A stretch of 64,000 nt of DNA from CAVONB01 sp963697205 (GCA_963697205.1 CAVONB010000017.1:1-64000); one strand, 5' to 3'; positions 35,173 to 44,862 are shown, counted from the first letter of the stretch. Numbers and translations are program-made. The notes: a model not told the origin generated them from the sequence alone.

Positions 35173-36981
35173 TCAGGCCGGCTCGGGCGCGGCGGGTCGC
35201 TCGCGGATCAGATCCCAGGCGACATTGATCTGCTTGGTGCGCTCCTCTCGGCGCAACCGGTCTTCCTCGTCGCGGGCATGGTCGGGGTGCCAGCTGACAC
35301 GCAGGGCGTCGACGACCTTTTTGAGGATCGCGGGGCTGACGTCGGGATTGACGCCGAGCAGGTGGAGGGCGGCCTCGCGGGTTTGCGGCAGGGCCGGTGC
35401 GGCGGCCCGCCCCGCGAAGCTCTCGCATGCACCTTCGGCGATCTTGACGATACGGTAGAGCTCGCGGATCGCCGTCTTGTGGCGGATCTGGCGCTGGCGC
35501 GCGTCCAGCGGCGTGCCGTCGACGCGTTCGGTGAGGGACAGGCGATGCCGGATCACCTCGACCTCCTGGCGCAGGACGCCCTGCAACGGCGGCGCGGCGC
35601 CGAGGCGATTGATGACCATGTCAGTGGCGCACATGAGCTGGCCGACGGTTTCCTCAAGCGCGTGCCCGGAAGGCATGGGCGTTGGTTCGCGGACGGCGGG
35701 ATTGCGATGCGCGCGGTGGTCGGGCGGCGTGTGCGTGCGAAGGGTGGCGCCCGCGCCGGCGGTGGCGACGAGGCGCGAGGCGCGATGGCGGCCCGTGACG
35801 GCCAAGAGCGCGAGCAGCGCTGCGAGCGCAGCCAGCGCACCGGGCCCGCGTCCCAGCGTCTCGATGCCGGTCCAGGCTCCGCGCAAGGGCGCGGGCAAGC
35901 GTTCGGCGAGCTCTTGGGCGGCCGCCGCGGCGTCGGTTGCGACGGTGACATGCCAGGCCGACGGTGCGCTGGACGTCTGCGGGGCGGCTGGTTGCGGGAC
36001 TGCGGGCGGGTTAGCCGCGGCGGCGCCTTGGGCCGTCCCGGCTTGGCCGTCCGGGAAGGCGGCCGCGGGGTTTGCGTCCTTTCCCGGCGGGCGTGGTGGC
36101 GGGCGCGCGGCCTTTGCGTCCGATGACGGGCGCGTTGGCTGTTCTGATGCGGGTTCGGGTTTGAAGGCGGCCGGACGTGGCTTTTCATCAAGGGGGCGAT
36201 GCCCGGTTGTGCGCGATGCATCGGCTGGCGCGGCTGCGAGCACCGGCTCGCGCCCCGGTGTGTCGAGGCTCGCCTGGGGGGACGGTTGGAGCGCCGTCGG
36301 TGTCTCGGTGCGGCGTGGCGCATGTTTGGCGGTTCCGCCATCGGCGCCATCGGCCTTGCGCCGCATGATGTCCATCAGGGTCGGGGACGGCGGATCCGGG
36401 GGGATGGCGCGGGCCAGCGCCAGGCTGGAGGCGCGCAGCGGCTCGGGCGGGGGTGTCTGGAGGAGGCGTGCGCCGACCATGTCGACGGGCGCGAAGCCTG
36501 GTGGCATACGCGCGATCGCGTGCAGCTCGACCTGGGGGCGGCGGCAGCGCGGGGCCGGTTCCGCGCCGGGGAAGCGATCGGCTGCCGATCCGGGCGACCG
36601 GCATGCTGCGGCGATTGAGCGGGGGGCGGCGCGGAAGAGCACCAGGCGTCCGTCCTCGACGGTGGCGGGACGGTGCGACAGGCGCAATGCTGCGGCAGCG
36701 ACGTTCACCCATTCGATCCGTGTGCCACCGCAGACAATGTCGAAGCGGTGCACGTTGACGACATCGCAGCGGGTGGCGCGGGGGCCGAGGCAGATGCGCA
36801 CGCGACGCACGCCACTGTGCTGGACGACTTCATAGGTGCGCGGCGCGGCGACCGGCGCAAGGGCGAGTCGGCCCTGATCGCTGGCGCAGGCGTACGGCAT
36901 GCGCAACTGATCTGATCTGGCCGGCGCGGGCGCCAGCATCAACAGGCCCGCGACAGCGGACACGAACGGCCGAAGCGACAC
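35173..36981 (-). CDS. Membrane-anchored protein with C-terminal J domain
   Basis: From the GTG at 36981 the product has about 602 residues. A signal segment at about 4-22 is followed by a Cys-containing beta-rich domain up to about residue 150, a long Pro/Ala-rich disordered part, one membrane helix near 375-400 (GALAALAALLALLAV), a helical region, and a C-terminal J domain with HPD in the segment ALRVSWHPDHARDEEDRLRR. J domains stimulate DnaK ATPase. The topology would place the N-terminal domain in the periplasm and the J domain in the cytoplasm. I do not recognise a named family. The upstream ATG at 37095 is less likely because it precedes the signal peptide by non-hydrophobic sequence. 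Confidence 0.65.
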   Translation of the reverse strand: MSLRPFVSAVAGLLMLAPAPARSDQLRMPYACASDQGRLALAPVAAPRTYEVVQHSGVRRVRICLGPRATRCDVVNVHRFDIVCGGTRIEWVNVAAAALRLSHRPATVEDGRLVLFRAAPRSIAAACRSPGSAADRFPGAEPAPRCRRPQVELHAIARMPPGFAPVDMVGARLLQTPPPEPLRASSLALARAIPPDPPSPTLMDIMRRKADGADGGTAKHAPRRTETPTALQPSPQASLDTPGREPVLAAAPADASRTTGHRPLDEKPRPAAFKPEPASEQPTRPSSDAKAARPPPRPPGKDANPAAAFPDGQAGTAQGAAAANPPAVPQPAAPQTSSAPSAWHVTVATDAAAAAQELAERLPAPLRGAWTGIETLGRGPGALAALAALLALLAVTGRHRASRLVATAGAGATLRTHTPPDHRAHRNPAVREPTPMPSGHALEETVGQLMCATDMVINRLGAAPPLQGVLRQEVEVIRHRLSLTERVDGTPLDARQRQIRHKTAIRELYRIVKIAEGACESFAGRAAAPALPQTREAALHLLGVNPDVSPAILKKVVDALRVSWHPDHARDEEDRLRREERTKQINVAWDLIRERPAAPEPA

Positions 36982-37240
36982 GTAGGCCCCCGGTGCGTAA
37001 TTCCCCCTCGAGCCTGCTTGCGTCACCTCCCCGCACCGGTTGGGACGACGTGGCAGCCTGCAACCGTCCCCGGACGGCGTGCGGCCAAAGCACACTCAGG
37101 CATCATGTGGCCAAGACATTCGGGCGACACTGTGACGATGACGCACGGATTGGTGGCGCTGCGCCGCTCCGGCTCGGGGCGCGGTCCGGCAGGAACGGAA
37201 CCGAGCACGCGTCCGACGGCTCTGGCGGCGCCAAAACGAC

Positions 37241-37276
37241 GGCGGGCTCCGCGCTCGAAAGAGCGTGGAGCCCGCC
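37241..37276 (-). terminator. Strong GAAA-loop hairpin, probable terminator
   Basis: GGCGGGCTCC.CGCTC-GAAA-GAGCG.GGAGCCCGCC is nearly perfect. On the minus strand GTCGTTTT follows, 120 bp after the HTH gene stop. The rest of the 36982-37398 gap shows no gene. Confidence 0.6.
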
Positions 37277-37398
37277 TGTCCCGATTACCGCATCACCCGG
37301 CCCCGCACCAAGTGCCAATCGGGCCTTGGGATGCGATCGATTGCGGGAGGCTATTCGCGTCCGGGCGGATTGGAAACCTGTCGATGCGTGGAAACAGT

Positions 37399-37980
37399 TC
37401 AACGCCCCGCGGACCGCGGCATGGGCGTGGTGACATCATCCGGCCACCTTTGCCATGCGGCGGCGGTAACGTCGTCCGCGCGGCTTGCAGGGCGCAGGGT
37501 TGCGCCTTCGGGTGTGGCGGCGCGGGTGGGATGGGCTCGTCCAGCCCCTGGTTCCGCCGTTGTGGAGTGGAAGTGTGCAGTGCGCTCTGTCTCGTCAGGC
37601 AGCGCCAGCGGGCGATGCTCAAGCCGGTTCCAAAGGCCCAGACGCTCCAGTTGCGTCTCGATCGAGGCGGGGGTGCGGGCGTGCTGGCGGGCGATGGCGG
37701 CGATGTCGCGACCCTCGCGGAACGCCATGGCGAGCCGGTCGCTTTCACTGTCGGTCCAGCGTGCGCCCGAGCGGGGCGGGATGTCGGTGGGGCGTTTGGT
37801 GCGTGCACGCCGCTCGACCTCGATACAGGTCAACATTCCCTCCCAGGCCACCATAGGCAGCGTCACCGCTTGTCCGCCGACGTGCGTCAGCGTCGCGAAC
37901 AGCCCACCGTCGCTGGTCTCGAACGTGTAGGTGTTCTCGCCGCTGTGCCACTGAAACCTGTCCCACGTCACCCTGGCCAT
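37399..37980 (-). CDS. HTH-like (SANT/Myb-like) DNA-binding protein, unknown role
   Basis: The 193-residue product from the ATG at 37980 has a small N-terminal beta-type domain (VTWDRFQWHSGENTYTFETS) and then a probable helix-turn-helix at about 80-115, RWTDSESDRLAMAFREGRDI followed by AAIARQHARTPASIETQLERL. The latter resembles a SANT/Myb-like or sigma-like DNA-binding unit. The C-terminus is disordered. No regulated target is apparent. It is monocistronic. Confidence 0.55.
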   Translation of the reverse strand: MARVTWDRFQWHSGENTYTFETSDGGLFATLTHVGGQAVTLPMVAWEGMLTCIEVERRARTKRPTDIPPRSGARWTDSESDRLAMAFREGRDIAAIARQHARTPASIETQLERLGLWNRLEHRPLALPDETERTAHFHSTTAEPGAGRAHPTRAATPEGATLRPASRADDVTAAAWQRWPDDVTTPMPRSAGR

Positions 37981-38081
37981 CACGCGCCTCCCACTGTGCC
38001 GGTCTGCGTCTGGTTGCAGCACCATCGTCAGCATAGGGTGCAACTTTGGATCAAATCAAGAACAAAAGTGGATTTCATTCG

Positions 38082-39356
38082 TCACGGGAACACTGAGACT
38101 TCTGGTGCGCCGGTTCCGATGGGGAAGTCCGGCGCGGTCGTTTCGACGGGGCGGGCGCTGAGCGCGATCAGGTCGGCGGGGGTGAGGCCGCGCGCGGGAT
38201 CGGCATAGGGGGTGGGGCGGCCGTGTTCGATGAAGCTGCCGAGGTGCCGCGAAAAAAGCACCGAGCGCAGGCAGGGCTCCAGTCTCGTGCGCTCGTAGGC
38301 GGCGAGTGCGCTCGGCAGGTCGTTGTCGGCGGCGAGGGCGTGGGCCAGCGCCATGGCGTCCTGTCCCGCCTTGAGGACGCCGGTGCCGACGTGCGGGCGG
38401 GCGACAAAGGCGGCGTCGCCCAGCAGGGCGATGTTGGCGAAGACCATACGTGAACTGACGACATCGTACATCGGTTGGAGCATGTCGCCCTGCGCGCGTG
38501 TGACGATCTCTGCGAAGAGTGGGGGCATCAGCGTGGCGGCGTGGCGCTTGAGGCGGGCGAAGTGTTCGGGGCGGATCAGGGGTGGAGGAATGTTGACGCC
38601 GTGGTGGTGGCCGTGGGCGTCGGTCAGCAGGTCGCGCATCGTCGCCTCGTCAACGCGCCTGTACCAGAGATAGGCGTACTGCCGCCGCCCCGGTGCGGTT
38701 GCGTAATCAGGCCCGCAGATGGGATAGCCGTTGAGTTGTCCGTCGCCGGGGAAGATCCAGACGTAGCGGTGGAACAGGGTGTCGCGGAAGGCTTGCGACA
38801 GATCGCGTTCGGGGACCATGCCACGGAACGCGAAATAGCCGGCGTAACGGGGCTGGACGTGGGGGGCGAGGAGTGCGCGGGCGCGCGAGCGCACGCCGTC
38901 GGCGGCGACGACGAGATCGGCTCGGATTTCACGACCGTCGCTGAGCGTGACCGTGGTTTGCGGGGTGCCCGGCACCAGATGCTCAAGGCCGATGCCCGCA
39001 CGATAGCGGTCGGCCGGAAACGCGGCGCGCAGGGTGTCGTGCAGGAGGCCCCAATAGGTCAGGTATTGGGGGTGGGCGAAATAGGCCAAGGGGCGGCCGG
39101 TGGCGTCGTAGGCGGAGCGGCCGGCTACGTCGACGCCGTTGATGCGGTCGCGGTCGATACCGCAGGCCCTGAGAATGGGCGACAGCTCGGGATGGCCGGC
39201 GATGCCGGCGCCGCGCTGGGCGAGCGGCTCGGCGGCGCGCTCGAAGATGGTCACGTCCCAGCCCTGGCGGTGGAGCATGTTGCCGATGAACAGACCGCCC
39301 ATGGAGCCGCCGATCACGACGGCGGTCCGCGGGCGTCGGGCATCGGAGGATTTCAT
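38082..39356 (-). CDS. FAD-dependent monooxygenase (flavin hydroxylase class)
   Basis: The 424-residue product carries the group A flavoprotein hydroxylase motifs: AVVIGGSMGGLFIGNMLHRQ (FAD Rossmann), ADLVVAADGVRSRAR (DG motif) and ANIALLGDAAFVARPHVGTG (GD motif). It best resembles 2,6-dihydroxypyridine or salicylate hydroxylase-like enzymes, which add one oxygen to an aromatic ring using NAD(P)H. The substrate cannot be read from sequence, and there are no ring-cleavage genes nearby. Confidence 0.85.
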   Translation of the reverse strand: MKSSDARRPRTAVVIGGSMGGLFIGNMLHRQGWDVTIFERAAEPLAQRGAGIAGHPELSPILRACGIDRDRINGVDVAGRSAYDATGRPLAYFAHPQYLTYWGLLHDTLRAAFPADRYRAGIGLEHLVPGTPQTTVTLSDGREIRADLVVAADGVRSRARALLAPHVQPRYAGYFAFRGMVPERDLSQAFRDTLFHRYVWIFPGDGQLNGYPICGPDYATAPGRRQYAYLWYRRVDEATMRDLLTDAHGHHHGVNIPPPLIRPEHFARLKRHAATLMPPLFAEIVTRAQGDMLQPMYDVVSSRMVFANIALLGDAAFVARPHVGTGVLKAGQDAMALAHALAADNDLPSALAAYERTRLEPCLRSVLFSRHLGSFIEHGRPTPYADPARGLTPADLIALSARPVETTAPDFPIGTGAPEVSVFP

Positions 39357-39493
39357 ATGTGGCGTTCCGGGCGGCTAGGCGGGCAGCGGCCGATTTCACA
39401 CCATGCGCAGGGTGGCCCGCAAGTCGCTTGCCGCACCTGCGATAGGAGCGGCACGGCGGCGGGGGTGTTATCTTGCGTCTGCTGCGGGACGGC

Positions 39494-39733
39494 TCAGCGC
39501 CGGAAGATGCGCACGATCAGAAGCAGCAAGGCCGGCGGTACGAGCGCAAGAAAGCCGTGCCAGATGACATGGGCGCGAACGGCAGCGTCGTAGGCGCCGC
39601 GCACGGCTGGATCACGACCCGGCAGGTCGAGGGAGAGATGCGGCCAGGTCGTCATGGCGATCCAGGCGACGCCCGCGATCCAGGCAAGGCAAACGGCCAG
39701 CCAGAAGAGGCGGCCCGTGGTCGGCGCGGCCAT
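39494..39733 (-). CDS. Small two-helix membrane protein, unknown
   Basis: The 79-residue product has two hydrophobic helices at about 8-27 and 55-75 separated by a short polar loop. No domain is recognised. It lies between the monooxygenase and the SnoaL-like gene, all on the minus strand. Confidence 0.6.
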   Translation of the reverse strand: MAAPTTGRLFWLAVCLAWIAGVAWIAMTTWPHLSLDLPGRDPAVRGAYDAAVRAHVIWHGFLALVPPALLLLIVRIFRR

Positions 39734-39831
39734 GGTTTTTTCCCCCGTCGTTCAGGTGCAGCACAGGCTGTAGCCGGGACGGGCGCGCCTGAAAACCCCC
39801 GGCGGTCCTGCGGGGCTGCGTGCGCCTCGGG

Positions 39832-40254
39832 TCAATCGCCCGCGTTTTGGCTGGCAAGGCGCAGGAACGCTTCGAACATGGGGGCGTCGAGATAGGAATC
39901 CACCGTGACGATCAGGTGGTTCTCGACCCGGCACACGATGCGGTTGTGGCCGTCGAGCATGTTGCCGCTGGCGCGATGGCGATAATAGTAGAGCGAGTTG
40001 GCGCGCACGTTCGGCCCGTCAGCGGTCACATACTCGATGACGCGGGCCAGGAAATCGAAAGTGTCCAGGATGGTCGACAAGCGGCGGGCCAGCTCGGGCT
40101 TGTCGCCGGACGTGCCCGCGAACGGCACGGTGGCGTCGAGATTGATGGTGTAGCGCACGTCGTCGGCAAAGCACGCCAACGTTGCAGCGAGGTCGCGGTT
40201 GCCCCACGCCTCCAGCATCGTCTGGACCACTCGCGCGGCCTGATCGTCGGTCAT
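39832..40254 (-). CDS. SnoaL-like / NTF2-fold protein
   Basis: The product is about 140 residues. An N-terminal helix pair (AARVVQTMLEAWGNRDLAAT), the stretch LACFADDVRYTINLDATVPFAG, and beta strands with NRIVCRVENHLIVTVDSYL fit the SnoaL/NTF2 fold, a pocket fold used for small-molecule binding or isomerisation. The ATG at 40254 was chosen; a GTG at 40269 adds five residues. Its function is unknown; it may be a partner of the neighbouring monooxygenase. Confidence 0.75.
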   Translation of the reverse strand: MTDDQAARVVQTMLEAWGNRDLAATLACFADDVRYTINLDATVPFAGTSGDKPELARRLSTILDTFDFLARVIEYVTADGPNVRANSLYYYRHRASGNMLDGHNRIVCRVENHLIVTVDSYLDAPMFEAFLRLASQNAGD

Positions 40255-40269
40255 GGTTGGATGTGTCAC

Positions 40270-41409
40270 GGGAAATGATTGGTGTCGTGAAGGTTTGAGA
40301 GTATTCGCGCAGGATGAATGCCGCCGAAGCCGTCTGAACGCAAGTCAAAAAATGCCGTGATCGTTGCAACTGCTTTAGGCTCAAAGTGCGTATATCTCGT
40401 GGAACGCGGCGGACGCCGATGTCGGCTTTTTCAATCTAGCTGTAATTGCCGTAGATCGGTGCTTTGGCCGCCGATGATGCCGCGCGTGCAGAGTGCGTTT
40501 GCGCTTGCTGGCAATGCGGCCGGCGAGAGAGTTACCGGAAGGCCCCAACAACCGCGTCGGGGAGGGAGGTGTGTGGCGGTGCGGCCGCCAGGACCTTCCG
40601 GCAAGAGCTCCGATCGGCGCGGTTCGGCGCTGTCTCGGAGCAACGGCCAGACATCGGGGAAGCGGGGATCCACCGATGTCTGTCCGGGAGCTCGTGCCTG
40701 AGGCACGGTCTCCGGAATTCTTTCGACCTGCCGAACGTAACTTATCGCGCCAATGCCGACAGTGCGTCGTCACCTGAAGCAGCGCGCCCGGTCGGGCAGC
40801 AGGTTCGCTTGTTCGATGTCGTGTTCGATCCGTGTTCGTTGCGTCGAGACCTGAGCGAGTGGCGGGCAGGTTGCGCGCAAAGCTCCAATTGCGGAGCACA
40901 CCCTTCGTCGTTCTGTAACCGGCGATCACACCACAATGGCCGTGTGCGCCGACGAGCCAGGAAACGGGCGATGCCGCTTCATCTCTTGCCCGCACTCACC
41001 GCGGGCAACCGCAACGCCACCGAATTGACAGCCCAATTCCGGCAATAGCAGGGAAATCCGGCGTTCCAATTTTGTCCTGGAATTCAAATCATTGCTGTAC
41101 GCCGAAACAATTGGTGATTTGGAAAACGAGAACAAAATCAACAGCGAACCGTTGTCAGAACCGTGCCGGGCGGATATGCGCGCGGGGGGGCGCGGATTGC
41201 GCTTAAGGGGGGACGTGCTGGCGGTGGATTTTGGCCGTTTGGCCCACAAGCGCGCCATTGATCGGACTGCTGCGGGGTAGCGTTCAGCGCCCGGGCGGTT
41301 GACTGGAACTCCGGAAACGGCGGCGACGGGCGGCCTGTCATGCGGTGCGGCTTGCCGTCAGCGGGGTGGCGGGGCTATTGCCGGGGGCCACGCCTGGAGG
41401 GAGACAATC
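40270..41409. other. Gene-poor 1.1-kb stretch
   Basis: Overlapping open frames exist on both strands, but none shows a recognisable domain, codon bias or convincing start, and the composition dips toward AT at 41040-41150. It may be decayed sequence. I see no RNA gene, repeat or IS end in it. Confidence 0.5.
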
Positions 41410-42219
41410 ATGACATTTCACGCCTGGGGTCCCAACGAGCGGCGGGTGGTGTGGCTTTCATCGGTCACGTTGCGACAGGCGCCCGGCTGTTGGGACTATG
41501 CTCTGCGCGAGGCTGACGCCATCGAGGCGCACTGGCAGCGGCGCAAGGCTACGCATCCGCGCATGTTCAATGGCGTCGTTCAGCTGCTCGCCGGGGCGCG
41601 TCTGGTGGACGGGCATCTGGAGGGCCGGCTCGTCACCACCGACTTCAAGAGCTTTCTCCATTGGAAGGATCATGGTTATCCCGACGACAGCGTGCGCGAT
41701 GCGTTCGGTTCGGCGCTGCTCGTCTCCGGCGATGACCGTGTGCTGCTCGGGCGGCAGGGAGCTGGACAGCTCAACTCCGGTCTCGCCTACCTGCCGGGGG
41801 GGTTCATCGATGCCCGCGACGTGGCGGCCGACGGCTCCGTCGCGATCGCAGACAGCACGGCGCGGGAGCTGTTTGAGGAAACGGGACTCGGTGCGGGCGA
41901 CGTCGTGTGTCTACCGGGTGCGGTTCTGACGCTGTGCGGCGCGATGGCCTCGATCGCGATCGTTTTCCGATCGGAGCTCGATAGTGGGCGACTGGCCACG
42001 CGAATTCGTAGCCATATCCAGGCCGATCCCGATCCGGAACTGGAGGACGTGTTGATGGTCGGGCGTGGCGCGGATCTCGACGGCGTCGCGCTCGCCGATT
42101 ATGCCGAAGTGCTGATGGGGGCGCTTTTTCCCGGTCGTGGGCAGGGGGTGACGCTCGCGCTGGGCGGCGCGACGGCAGACGGTCTGGTGACGCCGCGCTT
42201 GGAACGGCGGCACGAATGA
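41410..42219 (+). CDS. Nudix hydrolase family protein
   Basis: The 269-residue product has the Nudix signature with its Glu cluster as RELFEETGLG, preceded by LPGGFIDARDVAADGSVAIA, so the box is longer than the standard 23 residues between Gly and the REXXEE core. An N-terminal domain of about 90 residues precedes it. Nudix enzymes cleave nucleoside diphosphate derivatives; the substrate is unknown. ATG 41410 follows GGAGGGAGACA. It is followed 28 bp later by the PhzF-like gene, probably in one operon. Confidence 0.82.
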   Translation: MTFHAWGPNERRVVWLSSVTLRQAPGCWDYALREADAIEAHWQRRKATHPRMFNGVVQLLAGARLVDGHLEGRLVTTDFKSFLHWKDHGYPDDSVRDAFGSALLVSGDDRVLLGRQGAGQLNSGLAYLPGGFIDARDVAADGSVAIADSTARELFEETGLGAGDVVCLPGAVLTLCGAMASIAIVFRSELDSGRLATRIRSHIQADPDPELEDVLMVGRGADLDGVALADYAEVLMGALFPGRGQGVTLALGGATADGLVTPRLERRHE

Positions 42220-42247
42220 GCCAGAGTGCGCCAACGCTAGCCACAGG

Positions 42248-43165
42248 ATGACGATGCAGCTCCCCTTCCGCACGCTGGACGTGTTCACCGATACCCGCTT
42301 CGGCGGCAATCCTCTGGCGGTCGTGCTCGACGCCGACGGGTTGGATGCAACGCGCATGCAAGCCATCGCGCGCGAGTTCAACCTGTCGGAGACGGTGTTC
42401 GTTCTGAAGCCGAACAATCCCGCGCACACCGCGCGGTTGCGCATCTTCACACCGGCTGCGGAGTTGCCGTTCGCGGGCCATCCGACGGTGGGGGCGGCCA
42501 CGGTTCTCGCCCAGCTCAGGGGGGCGGCGGAATCGGGCATGGAGCAATCTATCGTGGTGCTCGAGCAATCGATCGGCAGTGTCCGCGTCGGCGTGCGCCT
42601 GCGCGCGGGGCTGCCGCCGTTTGCCGAGTTCGATGCGCCGAAGCTGCCGGAAGAGACCGGCCGCATCGCTTCGCACGAACGCGTGGCGGCCGCGCTCGGT
42701 CTGATCCCGAGCGAGATCGGCTTTGAGAACCATCGGCCCGCGCGCTTTGCCGCCGGCAACAGCTTCGCGTTCGTGCCCGTCGCCACGCTGGAGGCGATCG
42801 CGAATGCGCGGCCCAACCTGGCGCACTGGTCGGCGGCGTTCGGCGGGCAGGGGCTTGTCGGCGCGTTCCTCTACACGCGCCAGTGCGTGCATACGACATC
42901 TGCCGTCCACGCGCGCATGTTCGCACCCGACAGCGGCATTGCGGAGGATCCGGCGACGGGCTCGGCGGCGATCGGGCTCGCCGGCGCCATCCAGGCGTTC
43001 GACGGGCTGCCGGACGGCGTGCACAAGCGTGCGGTGGAACAGGGCTACGAGATGCAGCGGCCAAGCCTCATCCAGCTGACGCTCGACGTGGCGAAGGGCA
43101 AGCTGCGCGCGGTGCGCATCGGCGGCACGTGCGTGGAAGTCAGCGAAGGGCGGATCGAAATCTAG
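42248..43165 (+). CDS. PhzF family isomerase-like protein
   Basis: The 305-residue product has the two-fold diaminopimelate-epimerase-like architecture of PhzF. N-terminal DVFTDTRFGGNPLAVVLD and the acidic catalytic region FNLSETVFVL (with the Glu that acts in PhzF) are visible, then RIFTPAAELPFAGHPTVGAA and EDPATGSAAIGLAGAI in the second half. PhzF in phenazine makers isomerises dihydrohydroxyanthranilate, but no other phz gene is present, so it acts on another substrate. The ATG at 42254 is an alternative start. Confidence 0.9.
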   Translation: MTMQLPFRTLDVFTDTRFGGNPLAVVLDADGLDATRMQAIAREFNLSETVFVLKPNNPAHTARLRIFTPAAELPFAGHPTVGAATVLAQLRGAAESGMEQSIVVLEQSIGSVRVGVRLRAGLPPFAEFDAPKLPEETGRIASHERVAAALGLIPSEIGFENHRPARFAAGNSFAFVPVATLEAIANARPNLAHWSAAFGGQGLVGAFLYTRQCVHTTSAVHARMFAPDSGIAEDPATGSAAIGLAGAIQAFDGLPDGVHKRAVEQGYEMQRPSLIQLTLDVAKGKLRAVRIGGTCVEVSEGRIEI

Positions 43166-43192
43166 CGTCGCCGGCAGTGGGGCTATGCGGTT

Positions 43193-43837
43193 TCATTCGG
43201 TCTTGCGTGTGAACTCGATCTCGATGGCCACGTCGACGTCGTCGGAGACGAGCGGCAGCCCGCGGTCGAGGCCCCAGGCCGAGCGCTTGAGGCGCGACTT
43301 TGCGGAAAAGCCCGACACCCAGGTGCCCAGATAGGTCGGGTTGACCGGGGCGAGGGGATGCTCGCCGGTGAAGTTCCAGGTGACGTCGAGCACCACGGGC
43401 TGGGTGGCGCCGCGCACGGTGAGGTCGCCGATCACCTCGCCGGTGCGCGGGCCGGTCTGGCGCACGGCGGTGCTCTTGAAGGTGATGTAGGGGTAGCGCA
43501 CGGCGTCGAAGAACTCCGGGCGACGCAGCAGATCGTCGAATTCGCGCGCGGCCGTCTGCACGCTGGCGGTGCGGATGCGGATCTCGACGCTGCCGCCGGC
43601 GGGGTCGGTGGGCGAGAAGTTGATCGACCCGTCGACGTCGGCGAAGCGGGCGGACTGGCGGGAAAGGCCCATATTGTCCCAGGAAAAGCGGACTTCGCTG
43701 TAGCCCTTGGCGACGTGCCAGGTGTCGGCATGTGCGATCGCCGTGCCGGACGTCAGGCAAAAGACGGCCAGGGCCAGGGCAAGCAGCAGCTCCGGCCAGC
43801 GGTGCTGGCGCGCCGGTGTGCTCAGCAGTGGGGCCAT
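43193..43837 (-). CDS. YceI family periplasmic lipid-binding-like protein
   Basis: The 214-residue product has a signal peptide at about 14-36 ending AHA and then the YceI beta-barrel with GYSEVRFSWDNMGLSRQSAR, FFDAVRYPYITFKSTAV and GDLTVRGATQPVVLDV. YceI proteins hold polyisoprenoids in a hydrophobic barrel. ATG 43837 follows GGAGGACGC, which decides the start over 43903. It is convergent with the PhzF gene. Confidence 0.9.
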   Translation of the reverse strand: MAPLLSTPARQHRWPELLLALALAVFCLTSGTAIAHADTWHVAKGYSEVRFSWDNMGLSRQSARFADVDGSINFSPTDPAGGSVEIRIRTASVQTAAREFDDLLRRPEFFDAVRYPYITFKSTAVRQTGPRTGEVIGDLTVRGATQPVVLDVTWNFTGEHPLAPVNPTYLGTWVSGFSAKSRLKRSAWGLDRGLPLVSDDVDVAIEIEFTRKTE

Positions 43838-44029
43838 GCGTCCTCCGATCCGCGGCTGGTCGATCCCGAAGGCGCCGCGGCGGGCACCACACCTACCGGT
43901 CAATGGGGACGAAGGGAAGGCGGGGCCGTCGCGACGGTGGGCGGCATTGCCAGATGAGCCGGCGGGGCTGCGGGTTGCGGGCGCTGGCAGGGTAACGGCG
44001 ACGTGGGGCGACGTGGTGTGGGGAGCGAG

Positions 44030-44785
44030 CTACAACCCGGCCGACATGCCGCCGTCGACGGCGAGCTCGGCACCGGTGACGAAGCTCGCGTCGTCGCTTG
44101 CCAGGAACAGGGCGGCGCGTGCGATTTCCTCGGCGCGTCCGAAGCGGCGCAGCGGGGTCTGGTCGACCAGCGCCTTGGCGATGGCGGGGTTGCGCAGCAC
44201 GCGGCTGGTCAGCGCGGTCTCCACGAAGCCCGGGCTGATCGTATTCACCCGGATGCCGAAGGGGGCGTATTCGACGGCGAGGGCCCGCGTCAGAGCCGCC
44301 ACCGCACCCTTGGTGGCGGAATAGGCGGCGAGCTGGCGCAGGCCGCGGTGGCCCATGATCGAGGCGATGTTGACGAGGGCTGCGTGCGGGGAAGCGCGCA
44401 ACAAGTCGAATGAATCGCGCGCCACACGCACGACCGCGTCAAGGTTGACCTCGCGGATCTTGACCCAGTCCGCATCGCTCAGGTGGCGGAAGTCGGCGCG
44501 AACATTGAGGCCGGCATTGTTGACGACGATATCGGCGCGCTGGTGGGCGGCCTCAATGGCGCGGAACAGGGCGGAGACGTCCTGTCCGCGCGAGACGTCG
44601 ACGGTCTGCGCCGTTGCCGTGCCGCCGCAAGCGCGGATGGCGCGGGCGGTATCCTCGGCGCCGTCCCCATCGATGTCGGCGATCCAGACGTGAGCGCCCT
44701 CGCCTGCGAACACCTCCGCGATGGCGCGCCCCAGTCCTGAGGCTGCGCCGGTGACGACGGCGATGCGGTTGTCCAGTCGGCCCAT
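44030..44785 (-). CDS. Short-chain dehydrogenase/reductase (SDR)
   Basis: The 251-residue product shows the classical SDR set: cofactor motif TGAASGLG, NNAG at about 87-90, a catalytic Ser near VNIASIMGH, YSATK with the Tyr and Lys, and the PGFVETAL segment after it. An Asp after the second strand (IADID) favours NAD. Substrate unknown. The C-terminal DGGMSAGL is standard. Monocistronic. Confidence 0.88.
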   Translation of the reverse strand: MGRLDNRIAVVTGAASGLGRAIAEVFAGEGAHVWIADIDGDGAEDTARAIRACGGTATAQTVDVSRGQDVSALFRAIEAAHQRADIVVNNAGLNVRADFRHLSDADWVKIREVNLDAVVRVARDSFDLLRASPHAALVNIASIMGHRGLRQLAAYSATKGAVAALTRALAVEYAPFGIRVNTISPGFVETALTSRVLRNPAIAKALVDQTPLRRFGRAEEIARAALFLASDDASFVTGAELAVDGGMSAGL

Positions 44786-44862
44786 GTTTCCACCTTTTGT
44801 TCCGTCCGGGAGGGATAGAGGGCTCGGTGGCCGGGTTCAACTGAGATGAGCAGACAAAGTCA

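Noticed and set aside
40381..41048. Two overlapping frames (204 and 194 residues) in the gene-poor gap
   Set aside because: Both are Arg/Ser/Thr-rich with no domain, start context or codon bias; neither is supported over the other.
42248..43165. Phenazine biosynthesis cluster
   Set aside because: Only a PhzF-like gene is present; no other phz genes are nearby.
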